A stretch of DNA of 64,000 bases from Panagrolaimus kolymaensis. Its lineage: Eukaryota; Nematoda; Chromadorea; Rhabditida; Panagrolaimidae. A program made the translations under genes and the position numbers. The notes beneath the pieces were generated by a model. It ran no database searches. It was not told where the DNA came from and saw only the letters and a program-made list of their open reading frames with translations. The first letter of the stretch is position 1; each line of letters begins with the position of its first letter. Positions 47,712 through 58,504 of this stretch are shown here, piece after piece. The stretch is taken from positions 3,038,001-3,102,000 of the forward strand of contig JAJQJQ010000008.1 in NCBI GenBank assembly GCA_028622995.1, in the 5' to 3' direction.

Positions 47712-50700
47712 ATGACAAAGAAAATGTTAGCATTATTTTTATTTTTTTGTTTTAGCTTTTTTGTTTCAACAAAAGCCTTTGAAAATATAGATTGTAATAG
47801 CGTTGATTACAATAAATATATTCCTAATGGAGATTTTGTATTTTTCCGCACAACAAATTTCCCAGCAAATTTTACAAATTATTGTAACATGAATTTCGAA
47901 ACAGTAATAAAAATTTTATTTTTGTAATTTATAAATAAACATTATTTAGGTCAGCAACAATTATTTATGGATTGTTGTGTTTAGTGGTGTTACAGGCTGT
48001 AATGCTTTCCGCTTGTTAGTATTTGTTATATCCCCTTAATTTAAAATAAAGAGCTATAAATTTCTGACAAAAAGCAATATTTATGATTTTTATGAAAACA
48101 ACCCTTTAAAAAATGGACAAATTTATGGTCTTTTTTTGTATGTCCAAGTAAAAATATAAATTTTTTTTAGCGAAAATTTTGATACAAATAACGATATAGT
48201 AGCTTATACTGTGTCTTCAAGCACTTTTAAATTTGAATTTTATCGAGCAACTTCCTGTGAAATGACTTTAGAATATAATGCCTTTTAAGCAGTTATCCTA
48301 TCTTACAGCAAGTTTTATATTATTATTAATTTTTATTTTTATAATTTCTTGTAGATCCCGTTGGTTATTGCCCTTTTGCTCAAAAAAACATTACGCTCGA
48401 CGATAGCGCGGTAATACCCATTTCTTCTGATTTTGGAGTTTCAAATGAATTGATATCTTGTAAATGGACTTTTATAATTTCGTCAACACAAAAATTAAAA
48501 GTTGTTATGAAATACATAAGATTTGCTCCAGGTTTTTCACTAAGTTTGGCAACTGATGGAAATGATGTTGCAAGGTATATAAACATTATCGATGAAAACT
48601 TTAATTTATTATTTTTTAATTTTAGTTATGCCACAGATATATCACCCGATAATCCAACTGTTGGTCATTTTACTAGCAATAGTGGAATATTTGAATTTAC
48701 TTTTGCAAACAATGACGACAACAATTCAACATTTTTGGCTTTTGTTTCCGCTGTAGATAAAACTTTTGTGTCTCAAACTAATGAATGCCCAAGTGAAGTT
48801 TCTGGAACTCGTGTAACTTTATCAAATCTTAATTATACTATGGGTTATGATGCCTTTGATGTAAATAATTTATATATGAAAAATTATAAAAAACTTTGCT
48901 TTTTAGGTTTGTGAACACAAGCTTAGTGTTCCACAAAATAAAGAATTACGATTGCAAACGGATATAGCGTATATTGAAAGAAATGTTGATAATTTAATAA
49001 TTAAAAAAGGTTCCAAACAAACTATCATGAATCCAACTATGTCTTATCACTTGGATCACAGCTCGGATGGCAGTATTTTACAATTTTTGGCTGATGGAAA
49101 TACTCAATTAGTTGGATTTAGGATGCATTATGATATCGTCGGTAAGTTGTAAATAAAAAAAAGAAAAAAGTTTAAAACAAATTCAGATTGCAAATGCGCA
49201 ACTTCAACAATAGTTTTACCATGTGGAGGCACAACTTTATATCCTACTAATAATGATGCATTATATTGTACTAATATGAATTGTAATTTTAAAGTAAGTA
49301 TTAAACAGAAAAAAAGAAATAGTAAAACTTAATTTTTTTAGATCATGAGTAACTCTAGTTGTTTTTCCACCCATCTTCTCATGCAACTAAACGTCAGATT
49401 ACGAGATGGCTTAGATTATATCAATGTTTATTTGGATGGAAACTTAAATGAAAAGTTAGATTTCTAACAAACTTTATCATAATTTTTTTCAATTTTTCAG
49501 AATGACTTCCATAATTTCTGAAAAGCGAGCCTATGCATTAGACTCTCAACCAACATTTGAATTTGTTTCTGGTTCTATGGGAGATGGAGAAACAATAGAT
49601 AATTCTTGGTCTATTAATATACGATATGCTAGTAGTCCTAATATCATTTTAGCACATAATTTAACTTCATCCAATCCATCTTATATTTTATGGTTGGACG
49701 ATTTAAATAAAAATGATGCTATCACAATTTGTGGTTCAAACACAGATCAATTAGAAGTAATTTTATCAACGGTGTTATGTAGCAAAGATTTATCCAAATA
49801 TGCATTATATGATTCACAAACCTTTAAAAACTTCGTTTTTAAGTAGGGTGAATTAAATTTGAAATAAACTTTATCGCATGCTTTTTTAGTTTGAATTCAC
49901 GACAAATTTGTTCGAGCAGTAGCGGAGTACTCCTTCAAAAAATTTCTTCCACTGGGTGTTTCACAGTTTATAAACTGGACGACTCTTCTCCCGTTGAAAC
50001 AACATTGTTTTTTAGATTACATCAAGGTAATTTTTTAAACTTATTATGGAGTTCTTTTTTTATTTATTTTTTTAAGTGTTTTTTAAATTGCGTCTAGAGG
50101 TATTTTACATTATTGCATTGATAGCAATATCATCACTTATTTTCTTTTTATTTCTTAAAAAAATTTGCAGCTCAAACAAAAAACTGTTTATCCTCCACAA
50201 ATATCTTTCAAGTAAATGAGGATATGAACTCAACTTTGTTCAGTGCCTCTTCAAATTCAGGGCCATGTGAAATGATTATCTTAGCATTTTCTACTTCTTT
50301 TTTTACCACAAATTCTGAATCTAGTATTCAACTCAATGCTATAAAAATATCGTCGCCTGGAACTGTTATTTTTAAAAGTACTATCAACCAAAAAGTTTAT
50401 GCAGAATTAAGGTGGGTTTAATAAAATGTAATTTTTTACATTTACTTTAACTAACTTATTCAGCTCAAATGAGGTTGATTATTGGTTGCCATTAATGTTA
50501 TATACACCAGCTTTAAGCATTATAATTCCAGCTGGAAATATTGTTAGCGTGACAGCACTAGTTTTAGAATACACTTATCTTCATAATATAGAAAAACCAA
50601 GGGCAATTTTAGCTTCGCCAAGCTATAGTGGGTTTATGCAAAATATTGGTAACTATTCTCTTTATTTTATTTCTAATACTTATCGTACAACCGCTTCATA

Positions 50701-51174
50701 TTATGTGGAATATTTAAGTCCAAAAGCGAAAGCATGGATTGAAATCGGATTTAGTCCTTCTACAACTATTGAGTATAATTTTTTTATATTATAATTTAAC
50801 CTATTTAGTATCTTTTTAGCTTTAAAGATCACGTTAATGTAAGCGTTTATGGAAAGCCTGCTATCTTATATATATCGGAAGATAAACTAAGCGATGGCTT
50901 TCTTATTAAATACATAGCTGTAAATATCAGTAACAGTGGGACGACAACTCCGACATGGTATGGTTGGACAACACAAGGTTTCGACATGACGGCAACAACT
51001 ACCACCGAAAATCCATTCATTCCAAAAACTACAACGCCATGTTATAAATACGTTAATAACATTAAAGTTCCATGTTCATATAACGACGACAATTCTTTAC
51101 CATCAAATCTTGTTTTTAGCAAAATATTAATAACCTTTTGCTCTTCTTTTTTGATGATAACTAAGTTTATTTAA
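47712..51174 (+). CDS. Secreted, probably GPI-anchored multi-CUB-like protein (one in-frame stop)
   Basis: Fourteen exons: 47712-47903, 47950-48014, 48054-48137, 48171-48307, 48355-48574, 48626-48860, 48907-49141, 49187-49293, 49342-49454, 49501-49842, 49890-50026, 50171-50411, 50464-50772, 50820-51174. They sum to 2772 nt, 923 residues. Signal peptide MTKKMLALFLFFCFSFFVSTKA. The first block (FFRTTNFPANFTNYCNMNF) mirrors exon 1 of the minus-strand family, so it is a distant paralogue. The C terminus has a Thr-rich stalk (TTTTENPFIPKTTT) and a hydrophobic tail after an SLPSN, typical of GPI attachment, so a cell-surface place is likely. Problem: codon 153 (48286-48288) is TAA in the natural frame, and the following donor is GCAAGT (a GC-AG intron). 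A donor at 48256 (GTGAAA) would keep phase and skip the stop. Confidence 0.72.
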
Positions 51175-51772
51175 TTTTTTCAAACATTTTTTTTATTTCA
51201 AAAATCATGAATTTACCCTAAAATACATTTACAAAACTTAAAAACATAAATATTTATTATTTGGTTAAAAAAAGTTTTTTTTATAAAATTTTATAAAATT
51301 GTTTGTATTTTTCTTGCATTTTTTCTTCTTGAAATAAATGTGTTTTAAATATAAAATAACTCTTTGTTACAACAAAAACAAAACAATTAAATTATTTAAA
51401 ATTTTAAAAAATTTCTTTGAATAATTGCGTCTTTTTTTAACCCAAAAATATTTCATAAATAAACAATAGTAATAATGTCATTAAAAAACCTCAAGTTTTT
51501 AGAAACAATTTTTAAAACTTTAAAAACCACACCGCCTCCAAAGCTGCTATTACTTAATTATTATATTTATTTTAGCATCATCATTTGTAGGGAAAAAAGA
51601 AAAGAAAGAAAGATGGTAGCATTATTATTTTGTCAGACGTTGTAATTATTCCCATGAGTGAGTGAGTGAGGCAAAAGGGCACAAGTTCATTTTTGTTGTA
51701 TGAACACAAAATTTTTGCCTTTTCGAGAAAAAAAAATTAATGAAATGTAAAAAAGGTGGGAAACAAAAGAAA
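51175..51772. other. Intergenic
   Basis: AT-rich 3' flank of the CUB-like gene and 5' flank of the receptor gene. A short (GAGT)n-like run lies at 51655-51668. Nothing else seen. Confidence 0.5.
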
Positions 51773-54335
51773 ATGGCGGATGGAAGTATAATTTCTTTAG
51801 TTGCTGTGTCAAACATGAATTACTCTTATTTTGATTTAAAGCCATTAATTCCTCCACCAGATTTAATTCGAAAATGTTTAAGAATAAATGAAATTTTATT
51901 TTTATCCTTGAGTGTTTTGAGTAATTTATTGTTTTTGGGAATTTTGTATACTCGAAAATTGCTTCACTCGAATATAAGATTGCTCTGTGTTAGTCAAATT
52001 ATTGCTTCTTTGCTGTTTGCTATTATCAGGTAAGAAATGGATTTAACTTTTGTCGATTAGCAGAGGCTCTTGTTTTTGAAAATGTAGCTCAAGAAATGTT
52101 AACAAAACAAAAAATTACTCCATTTTTTTGTAAGAAATTCAAAATTTTGCATTTAAAACAATTTCTCTCGAAATTTCGATTAATATTTATCGTCTTGGAC
52201 TCAGGGCTGTCAAATCGCTTCGCTCAAAGACGTCGCTCGTCGCTTCAGCGACGCTTTTTTCATTTTCGCGTCGCTTCGCTTCGCGCAAAAAATAAAAAAA
52301 AAGAAATCGCGCCAGCGACTTCAGCGATCTCGTCGCTGTTTGAAACAGCGACGCTTTTTTGCGTGTATTTTTTTCAACAGCGATCGCTCAAGCGACGCGA
52401 TGGACAGCGTCGCTGAAGAAACAGCGACGAAAATCGCGCAAGCTGCAGCGAATCGCTGAAGTCGCTGAACAAATTTTGAGCGTCGCTAGCGAAAACCAGC
52501 GATTTGACAGCCCTGCTTGGACTTTTATTTTAAAATTGAATTTAGGCTTTTTTGGATCAAAATTTATTTTTTTTTTCATTCTGTCTTTTACCAAAGATTT
52601 TTTAATAATATTGTACAAAAAACATTAGTTTTAATTTTTTTTAAAATGTTATTATTTTAAAGCAATTTTTAAAAAAAAAAGTCAAAAAACCTTCTTACTT
52701 TTTTTTTCTAATTTTAAATTATTTTTTTATTTTGTTTTTTGCAACTTGCAATTAGTTTAAAAATTCTTAAAAGTTTTTCACTACAGTAAAAAAGTAAAAT
52801 ATATGAGAAATTAAAAATTTAAAAAATGTATTTTATTTATTTTACCCACATTTCACATGGGAAAGTAACGTACATAGTTTGTTACCTAAAAACAAAGAAC
52901 ATTATTTTTTCTTTAAAAATTTATATCCTTAATTTTTTACTTAACTTGAAAAAAACAAAGAATTTTAAACATGAAATAGTTATTTCAACAAATATTTTTT
53001 TAAAGGAATTAAGAAAAAATACGCCATTGATAAGCTAAAAATTTTCTTTCTTTTTTTTTGTTGTTTGCAGTTTAAAAACCTCGAGTAACAAAAAAACAAA
53101 CATATCAAACTTGCTAACATGATTTTGATAAAATTCCATTAAATTTTAGCATTCTCGCAGCTGTACACATTGTTCAGCCCATAAGTTATTTCGACACCGA
53201 AACAGAAACCTATCTTCGAGCATTGCATAATTGTTTGGTCCAATTTTTTTCTATCAATCTTTTTATGATTTTTATTGAACGAATTTATGGAACATGGAAA
53301 GCAAAAAATTATGAACACATGAAAAACTATCCATTATTGGTTTTTTTAATTTTATTTCCAGTAAGTTTTGTTAAAGAAAAAAAAATTTGTTTAAGAATAT
53401 GTATGTAAATTTTTTTTAGTGGATAGCATGTTGTGGCATAGCTGTTTTATCATACATGGGTATATTTCAAAGTACAATATTTATGTCCATAATGTTTTTA
53501 ATGGATTTTCTTTTTATTTTTGTAAGCTTTTTCTTTTTAAGCTTTTTTCAAAATAAAAGTCAAATTTTTTTGATACTTGGATGAAAATTTATGTATCGAA
53601 ATTTGAAAATTAAAAATAATTAAGTTTTTGGCTGAAAAAAGGCGAATATTTTTTGTTAAAAATTAAAGTTTTGGTCTGTCAATCAAAATTTTTCTTCGTT
53701 ATTTTTAAATCTTTTTAATTCTTTATTTTTTGAGGTTCTGAAAATTTTTCTCGCCACAAAAATGTTCTAATTTTGACATCAAAAATATATGTAATTATTT
53801 GTGTGTTTTTTAGGGTTTTATTCCTCTACGGATTTTTAATAAGCGCTACCTTCGTCGATGGTCCACTCAAACTACCTTGACTTTGAGATTTCAACTTACA
53901 GAAAATATAGAAATTTTAAAAATGATGACTGCTGTAACTATTTTTTATTCCATTCATATGCTTATTGAAAATATATTTTATTATTTCATGTTTTTTTATT
54001 CTGTCGAACAGTAAGTACATATCTCATAGAGAAAATAGTTTTTATTAATAAGTTTTAGTCTTCTTGGAGATTTGCATGGATATTTGAGAGCTGCATTGGA
54101 TAGTGAAAATGCATGGCATTGTTTTTTGTGGCCTTTTGTTTTTATTCTTTTTCATCCAGTTTTGAGAAGTTGTTTGAGGTTTGAAATATTTTTAATAAAA
54201 AGAATTATGAATAATGTTTGACATTTTAGGTCCAAAAAGCAAACTCGAGTTAAAATTTGTCCTACGGTTAATGAAGACGCAATTTATTTCCAAAATTTAG
54301 CATTACAATGGAATAGTGTCCCAAGACGTATATAA
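51773..54335 (+). CDS. Seven-transmembrane chemoreceptor, Sre-like
   Basis: Exons: 51773-52029, 53150-53360, 53420-53521, 53814-54010, 54059-54178, 54230-54335; 993 nt, 330 residues (341 if the upstream ATG at 51740 is used). Seven hydrophobic segments are visible in order: FLSLSVLSNLLFLGIL, the QIIASLLFAII region, LVQFFSINLFMIFI, LLVFLILFPWIACC, FMSIMFLMDFLFIF, VTIFYSIHMLIENIF and CFLWPFVFILFHPVL. ER-x9-NYE after segment 3 and LRFQLTENIEIL before segment 6 match the nematode Sre pattern (ER...DYE and RYQ..EN). Predicted role: G-protein-coupled detection of chemical cues in sensory neurons. Srab is the main alternative. Intron 1 (1120 bp) is far longer than the others and holds a MITE. Confidence 0.8.
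52202..52515. mobile_element. hAT-type MITE in intron 1 of the chemoreceptor gene
   Basis: 314 bp with terminal inverted repeats CAGGGCTGTCAAATCGCT / AGCGATTTGACAGCCCTG and a perfect 8-bp target duplication CTTGGACT (52194-52201 and 52516-52523). An 8-bp duplication and a CAGGG terminus are hallmarks of hAT elements. No transposase. The interior is built almost entirely of short permutations of CAGCGACG and its reverse complement and is much richer in G/C than anything around it. The open frames over it are artefacts. Confidence 0.93.
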
Positions 54336-54502
54336 CCTTTATTCTTCAGAGCAAAAGCTTAAAATAATTCTCAAGGATATTTTACTAAAATTATTAATGA
54401 AAAGCAATTGCCATAATATAATACAATAAATATCACTTTAATAAAAAATTACATTAATACAAAAAATCTTTATAAAAAAAGAAACGTTTTCTGAAATTTT
54501 TT

Positions 54503-54830
54503 TTACATAATCCGACAGTTTTTCTGAGATTTCAAAAACGATGTATAATATGCTGCTCCAATGGCCACGATTTCATCTGGATGTTCATGACATGACTGTT
54601 CAGCTTTTGTAAACATTTTTCTTAAAAGTTGTTGAATCATTGGCATTCTACATCCTCCACCAACAAGAAGGACTTTATTAATATCGTCCGAAATATAATT
54701 AGCATTCGATAAAGTTTGAATTAAAACTTCTCTAACTTGTTCTAATAAGGGTAAAGACATTTTTTCAAAACATGGACGAGTGATATTTATATAATTCTCA
54801 ATATTGTTATTCCAATCACTCACATCAAAG
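54503..54830 (-). pseudogene. Terminal exon of an HSP70-like gene, ends in a CaaX box
   Basis: A single exon after a good acceptor (TTTTTTTATAG). It encodes the last part of an HSP70 ATPase domain: KVLLVGGGCRMPMIQQLL (adenosine motif), HPDEIVAIGAAYY, then FLKSQKNCRIM and TAA. CRIM is a C-a-a-M farnesylation-type motif. The intron upstream is cut after about 10 bp, where an opposite-strand HSP70 fragment begins, so no N-terminal exons exist. It is closest to the terminal exon of the double-HSP70 gene at 56 kb. A remnant unless it is trans-spliced or used as an exon by another gene. Confidence 0.8.
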
Positions 54831-54840
54831 CTATAAAAAA

Positions 54841-55839
54841 ATAACTGTTTACCATGTTAAAAGAATTATTGGAAAACCGTACAAACACATTGTCTCAGAT
54901 CCAACATGGCCTTTCAGTATTATAGGTGAAAATGATAAAGTATATATAAAAGTGGAAAGCCAAAATGACCCAATAAAAAAATTGCCTGAAGAAGTTGCAG
55001 CCGTTTTTCTAAAATTTATGAAAGAAAAAGCTGAAGAATATCAAGGAAAAAACTTTATAAAGTTGTAATAACAATTCCAACGGGATTTAATGAAAATCAA
55101 ATGCTTGCTACCTTAAAAGCTGCAAAAATTGCAGGATGGAAGCAAGTTCGCTTTTTATTTGAACCCCTGGCTGCAGCGTTTGTGTATTTTATTAATAATT
55201 CCTTAGCAAATAATTCCACAATTTTAACCTTTGACTTTGGTGGAGGCACATTTGATGTTTGCATTTTTAAAGTCTCTGACAACAATATTGAAATTATTAG
55301 CAATATGGGTGATACTTGCCTAGGCGGAAGAGATTTTGATAATGCTTTATATACTTATTTACATGGCATATTAGAACAACGTTATAATGTCACGATTAAA
55401 GAAAGGGAAAAATATCGTTTGATGGAACAATGTGTAAAAACCAAAGTTAATTTATCAGTTTATGACGAAGATTTGTAAGTCTAAAAACTTAATAACTGAT
55501 TGAAAGAAAATTAATTTTAGAGTTGATTTTGAAAATATTTCACTAAAAACTGAAGGAAAAATAAACATAACTCGCAAAAAATTTGAAGAAATTGCAATGC
55601 CTCTTTTATTAAACATTAAAACGTTGATAATAAAAACTTTACAAGCTGTAAAATATGATTTTAATCAAATTGATAAAGTATTACTTGTCGGCGGTTCATG
55701 TCGAATGCCGATGATTCAAAAGCTGCTTAAAGAAACATTTCCACATTCAGAACATTGCTGCCAAGAAAATCCCGATGAAGTTGTGGCTATGGGTGCAGCT
55801 TATTATGCTTACAATTTAATGAAAAATTTAACAAATTAA
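54841..55839 (+). pseudogene. HSP70-like fragment, 5' truncated and frameshifted
   Basis: Exons 54841-55474 and 55521-55839. It starts in mid-domain at VYHVKRIIG, equivalent to the catalytic-Lys segment of HSP70, so about 60 N-terminal residues including phosphate-1 are missing. LPEEVAAVFLKFMK, TIPTGFNENQ, TFDFGGGTFDVCIF (phosphate-2 with Thr kept), LGGRDFDNALY and KVLLVGGSCRMPMIQ follow. One base is missing near 55062, between GKNFIK and VVITIPT, judged against the paralogue at 57 kb. It ends KNLTN without a CaaX box and without a substrate-binding domain. Head-to-head with the fragment at 54503-54830. Confidence 0.82.
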
Positions 55840-55973
55840 TTATTTTATTCGATATTTTTCTTTACAAATACGTGAAAGAAGTTTTTTATGTTATTTAAAT
55901 TTCATAAAATTGTTATAAAAGTGAGCTAAAATTTTTAAAAATCCCATGCTTTTAATAATGAATTTTTTATTTA

Positions 55974-58504
55974 TCACATAACAGAACATTTTTTCCTTCT
56001 TCGTTGTGGTGGTGTCTGCGGGGGTTCGGGTTCTGAGGATGGCGGTGAAAGTAAAGAATATGCATAATGGGCAGCACCAATCGCAATAAGCTCATCTGAG
56101 TTTTCAGGATAACAATGTTCAATATCTGGAAATATATCTTCTAATATTCTTTTAATCATTGGCATCCGAGAACTTCCACCAATAAGCAAAATTTTGTTTA
56201 TATATGAATAAATGCAAATATTGTCAAAGATATTTCTAAATGTTTCATCAATTTTTGAAAGAAGACTTTTTGACATTGCCTCAAATTGTTTTCGTGTGAT
56301 AGAAATATATTCTTCGATATTTGGATTGAAATTGTTGACATCAAGTCTAAAAAAAGAATATTTATTCAATAAAAAAACCATTTAAAAAATTTTGTATTCA
56401 AAAAATGTCTCGCATGGATTTTTTTTACCAATTTAAAATGCAATTCTTGAATAAAAAATGCAAAAACTTACTGATCTTCGTGTCTCTCAGATAAATTGTG
56501 TTTAATTTCCATACATTTTTCTAACAAAAGATATTTCATTTCATCGTTTTTCATTATATCGATTTTGTGTCGTTTTCTCAAAACATTTGTAAAGTAATCA
56601 AACAAAATTTGATCAAAATCTCTTCCACCCAAATTTAAATCCGCTGAGTTACAAATAGTTCGCAACATTTTGTTTTTTTCAAAAATTTTAAATATGCTAA
56701 CATCCAATTTTCCGCCGCCTAAATCAAATAATAAAACGGTTGTATCGTCAAGAACGGGTTTAGCAATAAAATATGCAAACATTGTAGCCACATTTTCTGG
56801 AATCAAACATACACCTTTCCATGTTCCTAAATATGTTGAAGTTAAAACGGAAATTTTTTGTTCACTGCTAAATGTTGATGGTACAGCTACAGCAACATCT
56901 TCCAATTCTTTTCCGTGAAATAATTCTTCAACTTTTCGTTTTAAATTTTTTAATAAAACGGCTGCAACTTCTTCAGGGGCTTTCTGAATTCCAGTTCCAG
57001 GAAAATAAATTGTTGTTCGATCACCAATATCTTTAACTTCAAATGGCCAAGTTTTATCGATTTTTATATCTTTGATTTGTCTTCCCATAAATCGTTTTGA
57101 ATCAAAAACAGTTAATTTTGATTTAATTTTTAATTCATTTTTTGCAATTTGTCCACATTTTGGAGTTTCTTCATTTTCATCGAAGGCTACATAAGATGGA
57201 AGGAATTTTTCTCCATTTTTATCTAACGCTACTGTTTTGATGCCATTTTGTCGATTTACAGCCATACAACATTTGGATGTTCCCAAATCGATTCCAACTC
57301 CATTTATATTTTCATCGTAAACATTTAATTTCCTAGGAATTTTATGGAATTCATCGAAGTTTAATCCCTAAAAAAGCAAGCGAATAAAAAGAAATATTTG
57401 TATATTCAAATTATTTTTACCTTTTCATTATTTTCATATAAATTTTTCCAAAATCTTTCAATTTTATATAATGGATTCATTTCGAGGTAATTAAGCTTAT
57501 ACATTCCATCTTCGTCAATGAAAAAATATATAAGAAAATCAGCAAATGTGGTCATTGAAAATTTAACATCAATGATTTGAAAAAGGTCTTCATTTATAAA
57601 AACCTAAAATATTTTTTGTTTTTGTTAGTTTTTTTATATAAGTTTTTTTACATTTAATTTTCTTTCATTTTTATATAAATCAATATGAACATTTTTTTGT
57701 GATGGCAAATTTTCTCCTGCTTTAAAAGTTATAATTATATCCTTATTTACTTTAACATTTACATCGTCATCAAGCATTGGATTTATATCAAATTCTTTAA
57801 CAGCTAAATGATTTGCTAAAATCCTAGCTTTAGTCAATGCAGCTTTGGCGGGTTTTATGGTTCCATTAAACTTTGAAATTTGACAATTTGGAAATGCTTT
57901 TTTAATTATATTTTTTTCTATTGGAAAGTTTGAGCTATAAACAATTAAATGTGGTGGCTGTGCTAATTCACATCTTTCTTGAATTTCGATTAAATCTTCG
58001 GATGTCGAACATTTCACATTTTCAAATCTTTTATAATAATTAGCTTTTCCACAATATTTTATCCAAATAAACAAATCTGGAGAATTAAAAGTCCAAATAA
58101 TATTGTCATTTTTTGGTGCAATATTCGATTGTAACATAGCATTTAAGTATTCTCCAATAAACCCATTAGTAAAAACAACTTTAGAAAATCCAAAAGTTTT
58201 TGCAATTTCAATAAGTTTTTTACGATTTGGAGTATCTAAATTTGTAAATAATTGAATTCCAACATTTCCATATTTATTTCCTTTTTTAACATTATATTTT
58301 ACTTTTTCAAAAACTTGGCGAACATTTTCAATTACATCGATGTTTTCAAATTCTAAAAAAATTTCATTAAATTTAAAATGTTAAAATAATATAATTTTTA
58401 TTCCAACCATTAAACATTTGTGGAAAGCTGATACTTTTTTTCTTTTCATGGTCATAAATTTCTAAAGTTCCAAACCAAGCATCAAGCCCAATATGAACAA
58501 CCAT
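55974..58504 (-). CDS. Tandem double HSP70-like protein with C-terminal CaaX motif
   Basis: Exons: 58504-58411, 58352-57652, 57603-57421, 57367-56472, 56346-55974; 2247 nt, 748 residues. Residues 1 to about 265 form a shrunken HSP70-ATPase-like module: HIGLDAWFGTLEIYD in place of phosphate-1, FTNLDTPNRKKLIEIAKTFG matching the PAYFNDSQR..A helix, and LIVYSSNFPIEKNIIKKAFP matching the adenosine motif. GGG and most of subdomain IIB are lost. A beta-rich stretch resembling half a substrate-binding domain follows. A second ATPase domain starts at GVGIDLGTSK (351-358), with Lys417 (DSKRFMG), DLGGGKLDVS at 541 and ILLIGGSSRMPMI. There is no substrate-binding domain after it. The tail is Pro-rich, then RRRKK and CSVM. 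CaaM boxes are farnesyltransferase substrates, so membrane attachment is inferred. The exon 1 donor (GTTGGA) is weak; GTATCA upstream also fits phase. Confidence 0.83.

Noticed and set aside
52096..52628. Three overlapping Arg/Ala-rich open frames on both strands
   Set aside because: They lie on the CAGCGACG-rich MITE within the intron of the receptor gene.
56670..56918. Plus-strand frame opposite the double-HSP70 exon
   Set aside because: Antisense shadow of a strongly supported coding exon; likewise 44434-44664 and 55097-55303.
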